Origin: Oscillospiraceae bacterium
GTDB lineage: Bacteria > Bacillota > Clostridia > Oscillospirales > CAG-272
DNA length: 23,930 nucleotides
Assembly (NCBI GenBank): GCA_015065205.1
Contig: SVQS01000011.1
Location: 1-23,930 of the forward strand
Direction of reading: 5' to 3'
In this document: piece by piece, positions 8,654 to 15,599 of the stretch
Numbering within the stretch: the stretch's first letter is position 1
Layout of the letters: every line of letters begins with the position of its first letter
Notes under the pieces: generated by a model
What the model was told of the DNA's origin: nothing
What the model saw: only the letters and a program-made list of their open reading frames with translations
The model's database searches: none
Position numbers and translations under genes: made by a program

Positions 8654-8659
8654 TGCAAC

Positions 8660-8688
8660 ACAAAAGGCACCCAATGGGTGCCTTTTGT
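8660..8688. terminator. Terminator after the spoVAF-like gene
   Basis: A perfect 13-bp stem (8660-8672 and 8676-8688) with loop AAT contains AAAAGGCACCC / GGGTGCCTTTT. It lies between the convergent ends of the spoVAF-like gene and the minus-strand membrane protein gene and can work in both directions. Confidence 0.88.
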
Positions 8689-8707
8689 ACTTATTGAAGG
8701 AATCACA

Positions 8708-9232
8708 CTACTTAATTTCGTATATAGCAAGTATGACATTTTCGTTCCATTCGTTTGTAACGTATTTGATTTTGAGGTGCTGTCCGTTATGTGTGATAAC
8801 ACCGCCGTGTCCGGCTATACTGTGGTAGCCATTGGTTTCATCTCGTTCGCTATATGCAAAACAAACTCCGTCAATTTCAAAGCTTTCGGGTGTTTTTTCG
8901 ATTGTAGAGTACTCCTTGTAATTGGTAACATATCCCTCTATTACAAAAACGTCGTCGTTATCCAATCTCGTTTTGTATTCCTTGTACTCTGTAATGTGCG
9001 ATATCACAAAAAGCAAACAACAAACCGTCAAAAAACCGCCAAGAATACGTGTGAAAATTTTGAATGTTTTTGGTGATATTTCTTTGGTGCCGATTGGAGT
9101 AGCGGGTTTTGAACCCTTACACCCTTTAACAATTTCATTGGCAAAAAACAGTACAATGCTAATAAGGAGCGGAAAAATCAAGCCAACAAATGCTGCAAAG
9201 TTAAACGAAAACTCGTATAAGGTTGTTTCCAT
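8708..9232 (-). CDS. Small two-helix membrane protein, unknown function
   Basis: This 174-residue protein was not recognised. Hydrophobic segments at about residues 10-31 and 62-80 predict two membrane helices with a short charged loop between them. About 90 C-terminal residues, rich in Tyr, Glu and Asn, probably form an outside beta domain. The start at 9232 is supported by an AGGAG ribosome binding site. That site begins only a few bases after the stop codon of the DUF1934 remnant, so the ancestral neighbour upstream was probably a complete DUF1934 gene. The base composition is clearly more AT-rich than that of the neighbouring core genes. It probably shares a transcript with the lipoprotein gene. 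Confidence 0.7.
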   Translation of the reverse strand: METTLYEFSFNFAAFVGLIFPLLISIVLFFANEIVKGCKGSKPATPIGTKEISPKTFKIFTRILGGFLTVCCLLFVISHITEYKEYKTRLDNDDVFVIEGYVTNYKEYSTIEKTPESFEIDGVCFAYSERDETNGYHSIAGHGGVITHNGQHLKIKYVTNEWNENVILAIYEIK

Positions 9233-9247
9233 TCTTTTCTCCTTCTC

Positions 9248-9343
9248 TCAAATCTCCCCACCCGGGCGAACAGTGACCGTCATTTTGCAATGCTCTGCTT
9301 GTGCGCCGTGGATTTCGATGAGGCAGTCGAGTTCAAGTGTGTT
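9248..9343 (-). pseudogene. Orphan 3' fragment of a second DUF1934 gene
   Basis: These 96 bases align without gaps to the last 32 codons, stop included, of the intact DUF1934 gene (10365-10460). There are 15 nucleotide differences in 13 codons, and 11 of those codons are silent. The encoded tail differs at only two residues (Tyr to Cys, Ala to Gly). Homology stops abruptly at the stop codon of the lipoprotein gene (9343-9345). The fragment has no start codon or ribosome binding site and is not in the lipoprotein reading frame, so it is a relic and not a gene. Confidence 0.85.
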
Positions 9344-10227
9344 TATTTTTCGTTCTCTGTGCAAGTATAAACAAACTCCTGTGTGCTACCGATGAGGGCA
9401 TCTGCTATTTTTTCGTTCAGTTCTTCCCTGCTCGCGGCATCAAATTGTTTCCATTTGATGAGTTGGATTTGGGTTTGGCTTATCGTTTGATAATTTTTCA
9501 AAAACTGTTGGAATTGCGTGTCGTATTCCTCTTTCGTTACCGTTTGTCCATTACACTTATAGTATCCCACCTCTTGCGCGACAGACTCAGAAAATAGAGG
9601 CGTGAAAGATACTCCGTTGTTTGATTCATAGGATAAAAGACTAAAATGCTTTATCCAGCCAAGTTCGGGATTGCGATACGAGCCTTCAGTCAAAATACTC
9701 TTTTCTCCGTTTTTATTAACAACACAAAGGTAAATATTATCCCACTCTTGCCAGTGCGCCGCATTATAAAAGTCTATTTCTTTACCCGTATAAAGATCGT
9801 AAATTTCGATAAAAACATTACCCATAGAACCGCCAGCACTTGCCGCAAGCACCTCAGGGACATTGTCAAAGTTGATATCCATCAACCCTACGGCATAGCT
9901 ACCTGGAATATAATGCTCACTGTCCTTAATAGCAATGTTTGCAAGTGTGTTGAGCAGATACGGTTTCCAAGCTTGCTGCTCTTCTTCTGCAAGAAAGGGA
10001 TATTTTGTGGAGGGACACTCCTGATGCGTTGGGGCAGTTGTAGATTCCGTTTGGGGTTGTGTTGTTTCTTGTGGTAGGGTTACGGGTGGCGTCGTTCCCT
10101 TTTCGTCAGGTGCGCCCACTGTTGGCTCACTTGTCGATTCTGTTGTTTTCGCAGGATTAGATTGATTGCAAGAAACAAAATTACAAAGTAACAAAATACA
10201 TAACAGGGCGGCAAATATTTTCTTCAT
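9343..10227 (-). CDS. Secreted lipoprotein with Thr/Pro linker, unknown function
   Basis: This protein of about 294 residues has a type II signal peptide: Lys-rich start, hydrophobic core, then a lipobox-like FVSC with the cysteine near residue 20. It should be anchored on the outer face of the cell membrane. Residues about 22-70 are a Thr/Ser/Pro/Glu-rich linker. A globular domain follows, containing GLMDINFDNVPEVLAA. That DxNxDxxPE motif recurs in many Clostridia lipoproteins of unknown role and resembles a calcium-binding loop. The start could be the TTG at 10230 or the ATG at 10227; I chose the ATG. AGGAG lies 11 nt upstream, and a good promoter (10263-10291) precedes it. The gene is AT-rich and sits between two copies of the DUF1934 3' end, which suggests recent acquisition. 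Confidence 0.8.
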   Translation of the reverse strand: MKKIFAALLCILLLCNFVSCNQSNPAKTTESTSEPTVGAPDEKGTTPPVTLPQETTQPQTESTTAPTHQECPSTKYPFLAEEEQQAWKPYLLNTLANIAIKDSEHYIPGSYAVGLMDINFDNVPEVLAASAGGSMGNVFIEIYDLYTGKEIDFYNAAHWQEWDNIYLCVVNKNGEKSILTEGSYRNPELGWIKHFSLLSYESNNGVSFTPLFSESVAQEVGYYKCNGQTVTKEEYDTQFQQFLKNYQTISQTQIQLIKWKQFDAASREELNEKIADALIGSTQEFVYTCTENEK

Positions 10228-10262
10228 CAACGATGCTTCTCCTTTTTTGAATTTGTAATTTC

Positions 10263-10291
10263 ATTTTAACACGTGAATGGGAAGGCGTCAA
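10263..10291 (-). promoter_or_regulatory. Promoter of the lipoprotein gene
   Basis: Read on the minus strand, -35 TTGACG (10286-10291) and -10 TAAAAT (10263-10268) are separated by 17 bp, with a TGT extension directly before the -10 box. It is about 35 nt upstream of the lipoprotein start, so the gene does not depend on the Nudix/DUF1934 promoter. Confidence 0.75.
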
Positions 10292-10342
10292 GGAAATTTG
10301 CGCGTCTTTTTAACGACAGATAATTTTTTCTTAGTGAAAGAT

Positions 10343-10360
10343 AAAAAGCGTCTCTACGCT
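10343..10360 (-). terminator. Short terminator after the DUF1934 gene
   Basis: On the minus strand, AGCGT-AGAG-ACGCT is followed by TTTTAT. The stem is only 5 bp, so termination may be partial. It begins five bases after the DUF1934 stop codon. Confidence 0.5.
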
Positions 10361-10364
10361 ATCG

Positions 10365-10892
10365 TCAAATCTCTGCCCCCGGTCGGACGGTGACGGTCAT
10401 TTTGCAATGCTCGGCCTGTGCACCATGGATTTCGATGAGATAATCAAGTTCAAGTGTGTTCTCTTCCAAAAGGCGGTTTTTGACCTTGAGGGTGCGCACG
10501 CAAACCTCAAACTCGGAAAACGGCGTGTTATAAAGGCAGATGTGGCGTTTGCCCTCTTCAAAGGTCATCGCCGTGCGGACAGGTCCTGTGCGAACCATTG
10601 ACACGAGATCGGGATTGGCGCGGTCAAAACCAATGGCGGTAACAGAGCCCTGCATACCCGTAAGTTCGCTTTCAGCATAGACGAGTTCTACGCGAAAACT
10701 GCTGACGAGAAGCTTACCTTCCATCAGCATCTCTGTCGGCTCGGGCATCTCACCCGCCGCATTTTTCAAAAACTCCTCAAATGAAGGCATACCTTCTTCT
10801 ATTTCTTCATTCTCAGGCTCCTCCGCAAAGAGTGAAAGATTCATCTCTGTGCGCGAGGTGAGAATGTCAATCATTACGTTTCTTTTTGTCAT
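10365..10892 (-). CDS. DUF1934 (YwiB-like) beta-barrel protein
   Basis: This 175-residue cytosolic protein contains the DUF1934 fold, a lipocalin-like beta-barrel of unknown ligand found widely in Firmicutes. The recognisable parts run from the ESELTG segment through MVRTGPVRTAMTFEEGKR and YNTPFSEFEV to the C-terminal strand pair. About 45 acidic residues at the N-terminus precede the barrel and are longer than usual. The start ATG overlaps the stop of the Nudix gene as ATGA, so translation is probably coupled. The last 96 bases also occur as a diverged second copy at 9248-9343. Confidence 0.8.
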   Translation of the reverse strand: MTKRNVMIDILTSRTEMNLSLFAEEPENEEIEEGMPSFEEFLKNAAGEMPEPTEMLMEGKLLVSSFRVELVYAESELTGMQGSVTAIGFDRANPDLVSMVRTGPVRTAMTFEEGKRHICLYNTPFSEFEVCVRTLKVKNRLLEENTLELDYLIEIHGAQAEHCKMTVTVRPGAEI

Positions 10893-11470
10893 ACTGTTTC
10901 TGTCTCCTTCTCCTCTTTTTCGCGGCGCAACAACTCACTCACTTTGAGAACTGCAAGCTGTGTTTTGCCGTCCAAAATCTCGCCCGCCATTACGCGCTCA
11001 ACCATTTCTTGCAGTGGAATATGCACCACGTCGATAAATTCATCGTCGTCGGGGTCTGTCTCTCCAAAATCCAAGCCGCGAGCAAGATAGAGGTTGATTT
11101 TCTCATCCAAGATTGCGGGAGATGCAAGATAAGTACCAAGATAGGTCAAAGACTTGCAACAAGCTCCCGTTTCTTCGCGCAATTCGCGCAGAGCAGCCTC
11201 TCGGGGATCTTCGTCGGGGCTATCGAGCTTGCCTGCGGGGATCTCGGTGGTCACCTGCTCCACAGCATAGCGGTATTGCCGCACACAAATCACATTGCCG
11301 TCATCGGTCAGAGGCAGAACTGCCACCGCTCCAATGTGCTTGATATATTCACGAAAACCTTTTGCTCCATTCGGCAGGTTGATGTCATCAACAAAAACGT
11401 GCAGAATTTTGCCCTCGAAAACCGATTTTGAGGCGGCACAGGTCTCAATTAAGTGTTCATCACGCGTCAT
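10889..11470 (-). CDS. Nudix hydrolase, ADP-ribose pyrophosphatase type
   Basis: This 193-residue cytosolic enzyme is predicted to cleave ADP-ribose or related nucleoside diphosphate sugars to AMP and a sugar phosphate. The Nudix box runs over residues 80-103, with RELREETGA intact. One extra residue (SPDED) lies in the loop before the first conserved glutamate. The preceding VRQYRYAVEQVTTEIPAGKL is typical of the ADP-ribose pyrophosphatase branch. I chose the ATG at 11470 because GGGAGAG lies upstream. The open frame continues to 11605, but that extension would run through the promoter and has no homology. Its stop codon overlaps the DUF1934 start, forming a two-gene operon. Confidence 0.9.
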   Translation of the reverse strand: MTRDEHLIETCAASKSVFEGKILHVFVDDINLPNGAKGFREYIKHIGAVAVLPLTDDGNVICVRQYRYAVEQVTTEIPAGKLDSPDEDPREAALRELREETGACCKSLTYLGTYLASPAILDEKINLYLARGLDFGETDPDDDEFIDVVHIPLQEMVERVMAGEILDGKTQLAVLKVSELLRREKEEKETETV

Positions 11471-11500
11471 ATTGTTCTCTCCCTTTGGTATATCCCTTAT

Positions 11501-11529
11501 ATTATACTCTATTTTTATTGATTTGTAAA
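11501..11529 (-). promoter_or_regulatory. Promoter of the Nudix-DUF1934 operon
   Basis: Read on the minus strand, -35 TTTACA (11524-11529) and a perfect -10 TATAAT (11501-11506) are separated by 17 bp. The Nudix start codon follows about 30 nt downstream. The promoter is back-to-back with a plus-strand promoter at 11537-11565. Confidence 0.8.
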
Positions 11530-11536
11530 GAAGCCC

Positions 11537-11565
11537 TTGCAAAAAAGATAAAATTCTGTTATAAT
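11537..11565 (+). promoter_or_regulatory. Divergent promoter reading toward the TcdA gene
   Basis: The -35 TTGCAA (11537-11542) and a perfect -10 TATAAT (11560-11565) are separated by 17 bp, with an extended TGT before the -10 box. The next gene on this strand begins at 11816, so the transcript leader would contain the whole palindromic repeat at 11608-11737. Confidence 0.7.
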
Positions 11566-11607
11566 GAAGAAAAAACGAAACAACTTCTTTATTTGACGAA
11601 ATCAAAA

Positions 11608-11737
11608 AAAGCCTCCCTTGTGTAAAGGGAGGTGGCTCGCGAAGCGAGACGGAGGGATTGTAAAAATGATTTTACAGTAATAACAATCCCTCAGTCAGCC
11701 CCGGGGCTGACAGCTCCCTTTACACAAGGGAGCCTTT
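11608..11737. repeat. MITE-like palindromic intergenic repeat
   Basis: This element of about 130 bp has 24-bp terminal inverted repeats (11608-11631 and 11714-11737) that match at 23 of 24 positions. Each arm can fold on itself as CTCCCTT / AAGGGAG. Inside are CTCGC-gaa-GCGAG (near 11636-11648), GAGGGATTGT / ACAATCCCTC (11652-11661 and 11683-11692), GTAAAA-atga-TTTTAC (11660-11675), and an 18-bp perfect palindrome at 11694-11711 centred on CCCCGGGG. It has no coding capacity. From memory this pattern is a common multi-copy repeat in gut Clostridia. No clear target-site duplication was found. Confidence 0.85.
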
Positions 11738-11815
11738 CATTACTCGCAAATCCTTCTGTTGCCTGTATAAATTGCCATAGAAAGGAAGCGCGAATGAACA
11801 GTGGGAGGCAAGGCT

Positions 11816-12529
11816 ATGAAGGTAAAAGAAGAACACATCCGCTCGGCAATGCTTTTGGGCGAGAGCGGAATTGAAAATTTGACGGCGGCGAAGGTGGCCG
11901 TTTTTGGCGTTGGCGGTGTGGGCGGCTACGTTTGCGAAGCCTTGGCACGCGCAGGTGTGGGAGAGCTGCATCTCTTTGACAATGATGTGGTTTCCCTTTC
12001 CAATATCAACCGCCAAATCATCGCACTGCACTCTACCGTTGGACTTCCCAAGGTCGAGGTGATGCAAAAACGCATTCTTGACATCAATCCCGATTGCAAG
12101 GTGGTCACACATCAGGTCTTTTACCTGCCCGAAAACGCCGACAACTTCCCTCTCTGCGATTTTGATTACGTTGCGGATGCCATTGACACGGTATCGGCTA
12201 AAATCGAGCTTGCTGTCAGATGCACGACGGCAGGGGTTCCCCTCATCAGCGCGATGGGAACAGGCAACAAGATGGATGCGACTCGTTTTTGCGTAACCGA
12301 TCTTTCCAAGACAAGCGGTTGTCCTCTCGCCCGTGTAATGCGCCGAGAGCTCAAGGCGCGCGGCATTACACATCTTAAGGTGGTTTATTCGACCGAAGAA
12401 GCCAAAAAGCCGCTTTTCTCTCCCGACGAGGGTGAGAGAGTTCCCCCCGCATCTCTTCCCTACGTTCCACCCGTCGCGGGACTTGTCATGGCAGGCGAGA
12501 TCATTCGCGCACTCGCCCAAAAGGAGTAA
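11816..12529 (+). CDS. tcdA: tRNA threonylcarbamoyladenosine dehydratase (TcdA/CsdL, ThiF/E1-like)
   Basis: This 237-residue protein belongs to the E1-like adenylating family. TcdA uses ATP to cyclise t6A37 of tRNA to ct6A. The ATP-binding loop GVGGVGG lies at 31-37, followed by acidic DND (55-57), the NINRQ motif (63-67), and DAIDT (121-125). The TcdA-branch segments SGCPLARVMRRELK (167-180) and YVPPVAGL (216-223) are present. I chose the ATG at 11816 because GGGAGG is about 8 nt upstream. A GTG at 11801 would overlap that site. The stop codon and the next ribosome binding site overlap (AAGGAGTAA), so the gene is tightly coupled to the GH127 gene. Confidence 0.88.
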   Translation: MKVKEEHIRSAMLLGESGIENLTAAKVAVFGVGGVGGYVCEALARAGVGELHLFDNDVVSLSNINRQIIALHSTVGLPKVEVMQKRILDINPDCKVVTHQVFYLPENADNFPLCDFDYVADAIDTVSAKIELAVRCTTAGVPLISAMGTGNKMDATRFCVTDLSKTSGCPLARVMRRELKARGITHLKVVYSTEEAKKPLFSPDEGERVPPASLPYVPPVAGLVMAGEIIRALAQKE

Positions 12530-12534
12530 AAATT

Positions 12535-14394
12535 ATGAAAACTGTTGATTTTATTCCCTTTCAATCCGTCACTCTGACAGACGGATTTTGGAAAGACAGA
12601 TGTGATTTGAATAAAAACGTATCCCTTTCAAACGTGCGCCAAAGATTTGAAGAAAGCGGACGTTTTGATGCTTTGCGCTTTAACTATGCCAAAACGGGTA
12701 AAAAGCCGCACATCTTTTATGACTCCGACGTTGCCAAATGGATGGAAGCAGTTGCATACCTCATAGAGCAAGACCCCGATAGTATGCGCGAGCACGAAGC
12801 ACTTTGCGAGGAGCTCATTGACTGTATGGAGCGTGCACAAAGAGAGGACGGATACCTCAACTCCGAGCATCAGCAGGTCAGCCCTCATCTCATTTTTTCC
12901 AACCGAGATCGCCACGAGCTTTATTGCGCGGGACATCTGATCGAAGCCGCCATTGCCTACCACAAGGCTACGGGCAGAGATCGTTTTCTCAAGATCATGG
13001 AGCGCTACTGTGACCTGATCGAGCGCGTTTTTCTTGTAGAAAACTCCGCAGGCTTTATGACTCCGGGTCACGAAGAGATTGAACTCGCGCTTATCAAGCT
13101 TTACAGACACACCAAAAATGGAAAATACTTGAATATGGCACGCTTCTTTTTGGAAATGCGTGGCAACAACCAAAAAGACAAGCCTATTTACGAAGATAAT
13201 CTCTTTGGCTCGCAAGATGACGTAGACATTCGCCACTTGGAGAGCGCCAACGGACACTGCGTGCGCGCACTCTACCTTTACAGCGGTATTGCAGACCTTG
13301 CCGCCGAGACGGGTGACGCCCTCTTGTTTGAAAATTTAGAGAAAGTGTTCTCAGACATTACAAACAGCAAAATGTATATCACGGGCGGTGTGGGTTCTAC
13401 ACCGACAACAGAAAGCTTTACTGTTCCCTACGACCTGCCCAACCGCACGGCTTATACCGAGAGCTGTTGTGCTGTTGCCATGATGATGTTCGCATCGCGT
13501 ATGCGCAAACTTTCCAAGCAAGCAAAATACGGGCACCTGTGTGAGCGTGTGCTTTATAACGCAATGCTTTCCTCTACATCTCTTGACGGAAAATCCTTTT
13601 TCTATGAAAATCCCTTGGAAGTTGCTCTTGAGGAATACGGACGCGAGGTGGCAGTTCCGCGCCGTCAGCACGCGCGCCTGCCCATAACACAGCGTGTGGA
13701 GGTTTTCAGCTGCTCCTGCTGTCCTCCCAACATCAATCGCTTCTTCGCACATCTTGGCGACTATATTTGCGTAGACGAGGGAGATGCTCTTTGCATCGAA
13801 CAATACATCTCTGCCGAGTTGAATACTCCCCACGGTCATATTGCCATCATCGAAGATTATGCGCGCGAGGGCAAGGTGTGCATCCATGGACATGGCTACA
13901 CTGCAAAAGCAATTTCTTTGCGCGTGCCCGAATGGTGCAAAAAGCTGACAGCGACTCTTGACGAAAAGTCGATTACGCCCGAAATACGCGATGGTTATGC
14001 CTACTTTGCAGTAGGAGAGGATTTCTCCCTTGACTTGAATTTCCATATTTCCCTTTCGTTTGTCAGCACCAATTCTATGGTGCGCGACAACATTGGCAGA
14101 ATGGCACTGACTCGCGGTCCTGTGGTCTATTGCATCGAAGGAGTAGACAACGGCGAGCGTCTCAACCGCATTGAGATATCACCAAATGCTCTCTGTGATG
14201 CTACCGAGAAATTGGATTTCCACGGTCTGTATTCGGTCACGCTTCCCGCTTTCCGTCTCAAAGAAAGCAATGCGCTCTATTTTGATGCATCCGAGATTGC
14301 AACCGAACAGGTGCACGTTAAGTGTATTCCCTACTTTGCTTTTGCCAACCGCGGCGAGAGTGATATGTTGGTGTGGATACGCCGCCGCAAATAA
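12535..14394 (+). CDS. GH127 beta-L-arabinofuranosidase-like glycoside hydrolase
   Basis: This 619-residue cytosolic enzyme belongs to glycoside hydrolase family 127, whose characterised members remove beta-L-arabinofuranose from plant glycans and glycoproteins. The fold is an (alpha/alpha)6 barrel, here about 15-410, followed by beta domains. The zinc and catalytic residues known from Bifidobacterium HypBA1 have clear counterparts: E293 (proposed acid), E309 and C311 in YTESCC, and the C395-C396 pair in CSCCPPN. The E293-E309 spacing equals the spacing in HypBA1. There is no signal peptide, so the substrate must enter as a small oligosaccharide. Translation starts 6 nt after the TcdA stop with a shared ribosome binding site. 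The family is secure, but the exact sugar is not. Confidence 0.92.
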   Translation: MKTVDFIPFQSVTLTDGFWKDRCDLNKNVSLSNVRQRFEESGRFDALRFNYAKTGKKPHIFYDSDVAKWMEAVAYLIEQDPDSMREHEALCEELIDCMERAQREDGYLNSEHQQVSPHLIFSNRDRHELYCAGHLIEAAIAYHKATGRDRFLKIMERYCDLIERVFLVENSAGFMTPGHEEIELALIKLYRHTKNGKYLNMARFFLEMRGNNQKDKPIYEDNLFGSQDDVDIRHLESANGHCVRALYLYSGIADLAAETGDALLFENLEKVFSDITNSKMYITGGVGSTPTTESFTVPYDLPNRTAYTESCCAVAMMMFASRMRKLSKQAKYGHLCERVLYNAMLSSTSLDGKSFFYENPLEVALEEYGREVAVPRRQHARLPITQRVEVFSCSCCPPNINRFFAHLGDYICVDEGDALCIEQYISAELNTPHGHIAIIEDYAREGKVCIHGHGYTAKAISLRVPEWCKKLTATLDEKSITPEIRDGYAYFAVGEDFSLDLNFHISLSFVSTNSMVRDNIGRMALTRGPVVYCIEGVDNGERLNRIEISPNALCDATEKLDFHGLYSVTLPAFRLKESNALYFDASEIATEQVHVKCIPYFAFANRGESDMLVWIRRRK

Positions 14395-14427
14395 TTGATT
14401 TTTACAAAGAAAAATTTGGCTAATATA

Positions 14428-14456
14428 TTTACTTTTATGTATTTTTATGTTAGAAT
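14428..14456 (+). promoter_or_regulatory. Promoter of the yerC operon
   Basis: The -35 TTTACT (14428-14433) and -10 TAGAAT (14451-14456) are separated by 17 bp, with a TGT extension before the -10 box. A second TATAAT-like box begins just after it (14456-14461). AAAGGAG and the ATG at 14491 follow. It lies in a very AT-rich gap after the GH127 gene, which shows no obvious terminator. Confidence 0.65.
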
Positions 14457-14490
14457 ATAATGAAAGATTATGTAAAGGAGTACTCTCCCT

Positions 14491-14790
14491 ATGAGAAACC
14501 TTAACAACGACGAACTTTTAGAGTATTTGTGCCAAGGACTTTTGACTCTGCAAACACCCGAGGAGTGCCGCCATTTTTTAGAGGACCTCTGTACGGCATC
14601 CGAATTGCAGGAAATGTCGCGCCGTCTCTTGGCCGCAAGAATGCTGATGGATAACCATATCTATACCGAGATTGCTTCTCAAACGGGACTCTCTACCGCC
14701 ACCATCAGCCGTGTAAACCGTTGTATCAAATACGGCAACGAGGGCTATGTGAAGGTTTTGGACCGTCTGAACAGAAAGGCGCGTCGCTGA
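14491..14790 (+). CDS. yerC: YerC/YecD family TrpR-like DNA-binding protein
   Basis: This 99-residue protein matches the YerC/YecD family, helical relatives of the Trp repressor. The middle segment (LCTASELQEMSRRLLAARML, about 33-52) and the helix-turn-helix with TEIASQTGLSTATISRVNR (about 58-76) are typical. No tryptophan biosynthesis genes are nearby, and the regulated genes are unknown. The ribosome binding site AAAGGAG precedes the ATG. The stop TGA shares one base with the next start (TGATG), so it is the first gene of an operon. Confidence 0.9.
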   Translation: MRNLNNDELLEYLCQGLLTLQTPEECRHFLEDLCTASELQEMSRRLLAARMLMDNHIYTEIASQTGLSTATISRVNRCIKYGNEGYVKVLDRLNRKARR

Positions 14791-15578
14791 TGAGCGGCTG
14801 TGAAGGCTACGAAGCTATCGCTCGCGTTTACGATAAGCTCAATGCCGAAATTGATTATGCCGCTTGGGCTGACTTTTTTGAGGTCTCCTTTGACCGCTTT
14901 CTTCCCCATCGCCCCGAGCTTGTTCTTGACCTTGCCTGCGGCACGGGCAGAATGACACTCGAGCTCGCCTCGCGCGGCTACGATATGATCGGTGTGGACG
15001 GCAGTGCCGATATGCTTGGCGAGGCACTCCTGCAAAACGATGGCCGCTACAATATTCTGTGGTTGCAACAGGATATGCGCGCTTTCGAGCTTTACGGCAC
15101 AGTAGGGGCTGTTACTTGTTGTCTTGATAGCATCAACTATCTGCTCACCCCCAACGACCTTTCCCAATGCTTTGCTACCGTGCACAACTATCTCGACCCC
15201 GACGGGCTGTTCCTCTTTGATATGAACACTCCTTTCAAGTTCGAGCACGTTTACGGCAACAATGCATACGTTCTGGAGGATGAGATCGTATGGGAAGACG
15301 GTGAAAAATCTGCCATCTATTGCGGTTGGCAAAACACCTATCACCCCGAGAGCGGACTCTGCGACTTTGACCTCTCACTCTTTGAAGAGGATACAGACGG
15401 TCGCTATCGCCGCTCGGACGAGCATCAGGTTGAGAAATGCTACGACCTTGATACCGTTAAGACACTCCTATCCAATGCAGGATTTGAGTTGCTTGGCGTT
15501 TGGAGCGGATTTGATTTCTGTGAGCCTGCCTCCGATTGCGAGCGATGGTATTTTGCCGCTCGCGCCATCAAAAAATAA
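14790..15578 (+). CDS. Class I SAM-dependent methyltransferase
   Basis: This 262-residue cytosolic protein has a class I methyltransferase fold. Motif I is LDLACGTG (46-53), and D70 of motif II (GVDGS) would bind the SAM ribose. The N-terminus (YDKLNAEIDYAAWADFFE, about 14-31) and the length resemble the YqeM-type methyltransferases of Firmicutes, whose substrate is unknown. I chose the ATG at 14790, which overlaps the yerC stop by one base. A frame extension to 14721 would overlap yerC by about 70 bp and is unlikely. Confidence 0.85.
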   Translation: MSGCEGYEAIARVYDKLNAEIDYAAWADFFEVSFDRFLPHRPELVLDLACGTGRMTLELASRGYDMIGVDGSADMLGEALLQNDGRYNILWLQQDMRAFELYGTVGAVTCCLDSINYLLTPNDLSQCFATVHNYLDPDGLFLFDMNTPFKFEHVYGNNAYVLEDEIVWEDGEKSAIYCGWQNTYHPESGLCDFDLSLFEEDTDGRYRRSDEHQVEKCYDLDTVKTLLSNAGFELLGVWSGFDFCEPASDCERWYFAARAIKK

Positions 15579-15599
15579 ATTTTTCTAAAGGAAACCGTT

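Noticed and set aside
10886..11431. 181-codon plus-strand frame opposite the Nudix gene
   Set aside because: It is antisense to a gene with an intact Nudix box and shows no domain.
11471..11605. N-terminal extension of the Nudix protein
   Set aside because: It would be encoded across the -10 and -35 boxes and has no homology or ribosome binding site.
11608..11737. Possible CRISPR repeat or tRNA-like fold in the palindromic region
   Set aside because: There is only one copy, without regularly spaced repeats, and no cloverleaf with an anticodon arm can be drawn; inverted terminal repeats explain it better.
11632..11874. 80-codon plus-strand frame across the palindromic repeat
   Set aside because: It is composed of repeat sequence plus an overlap with the TcdA gene in another frame, and has no plausible ribosome binding site.
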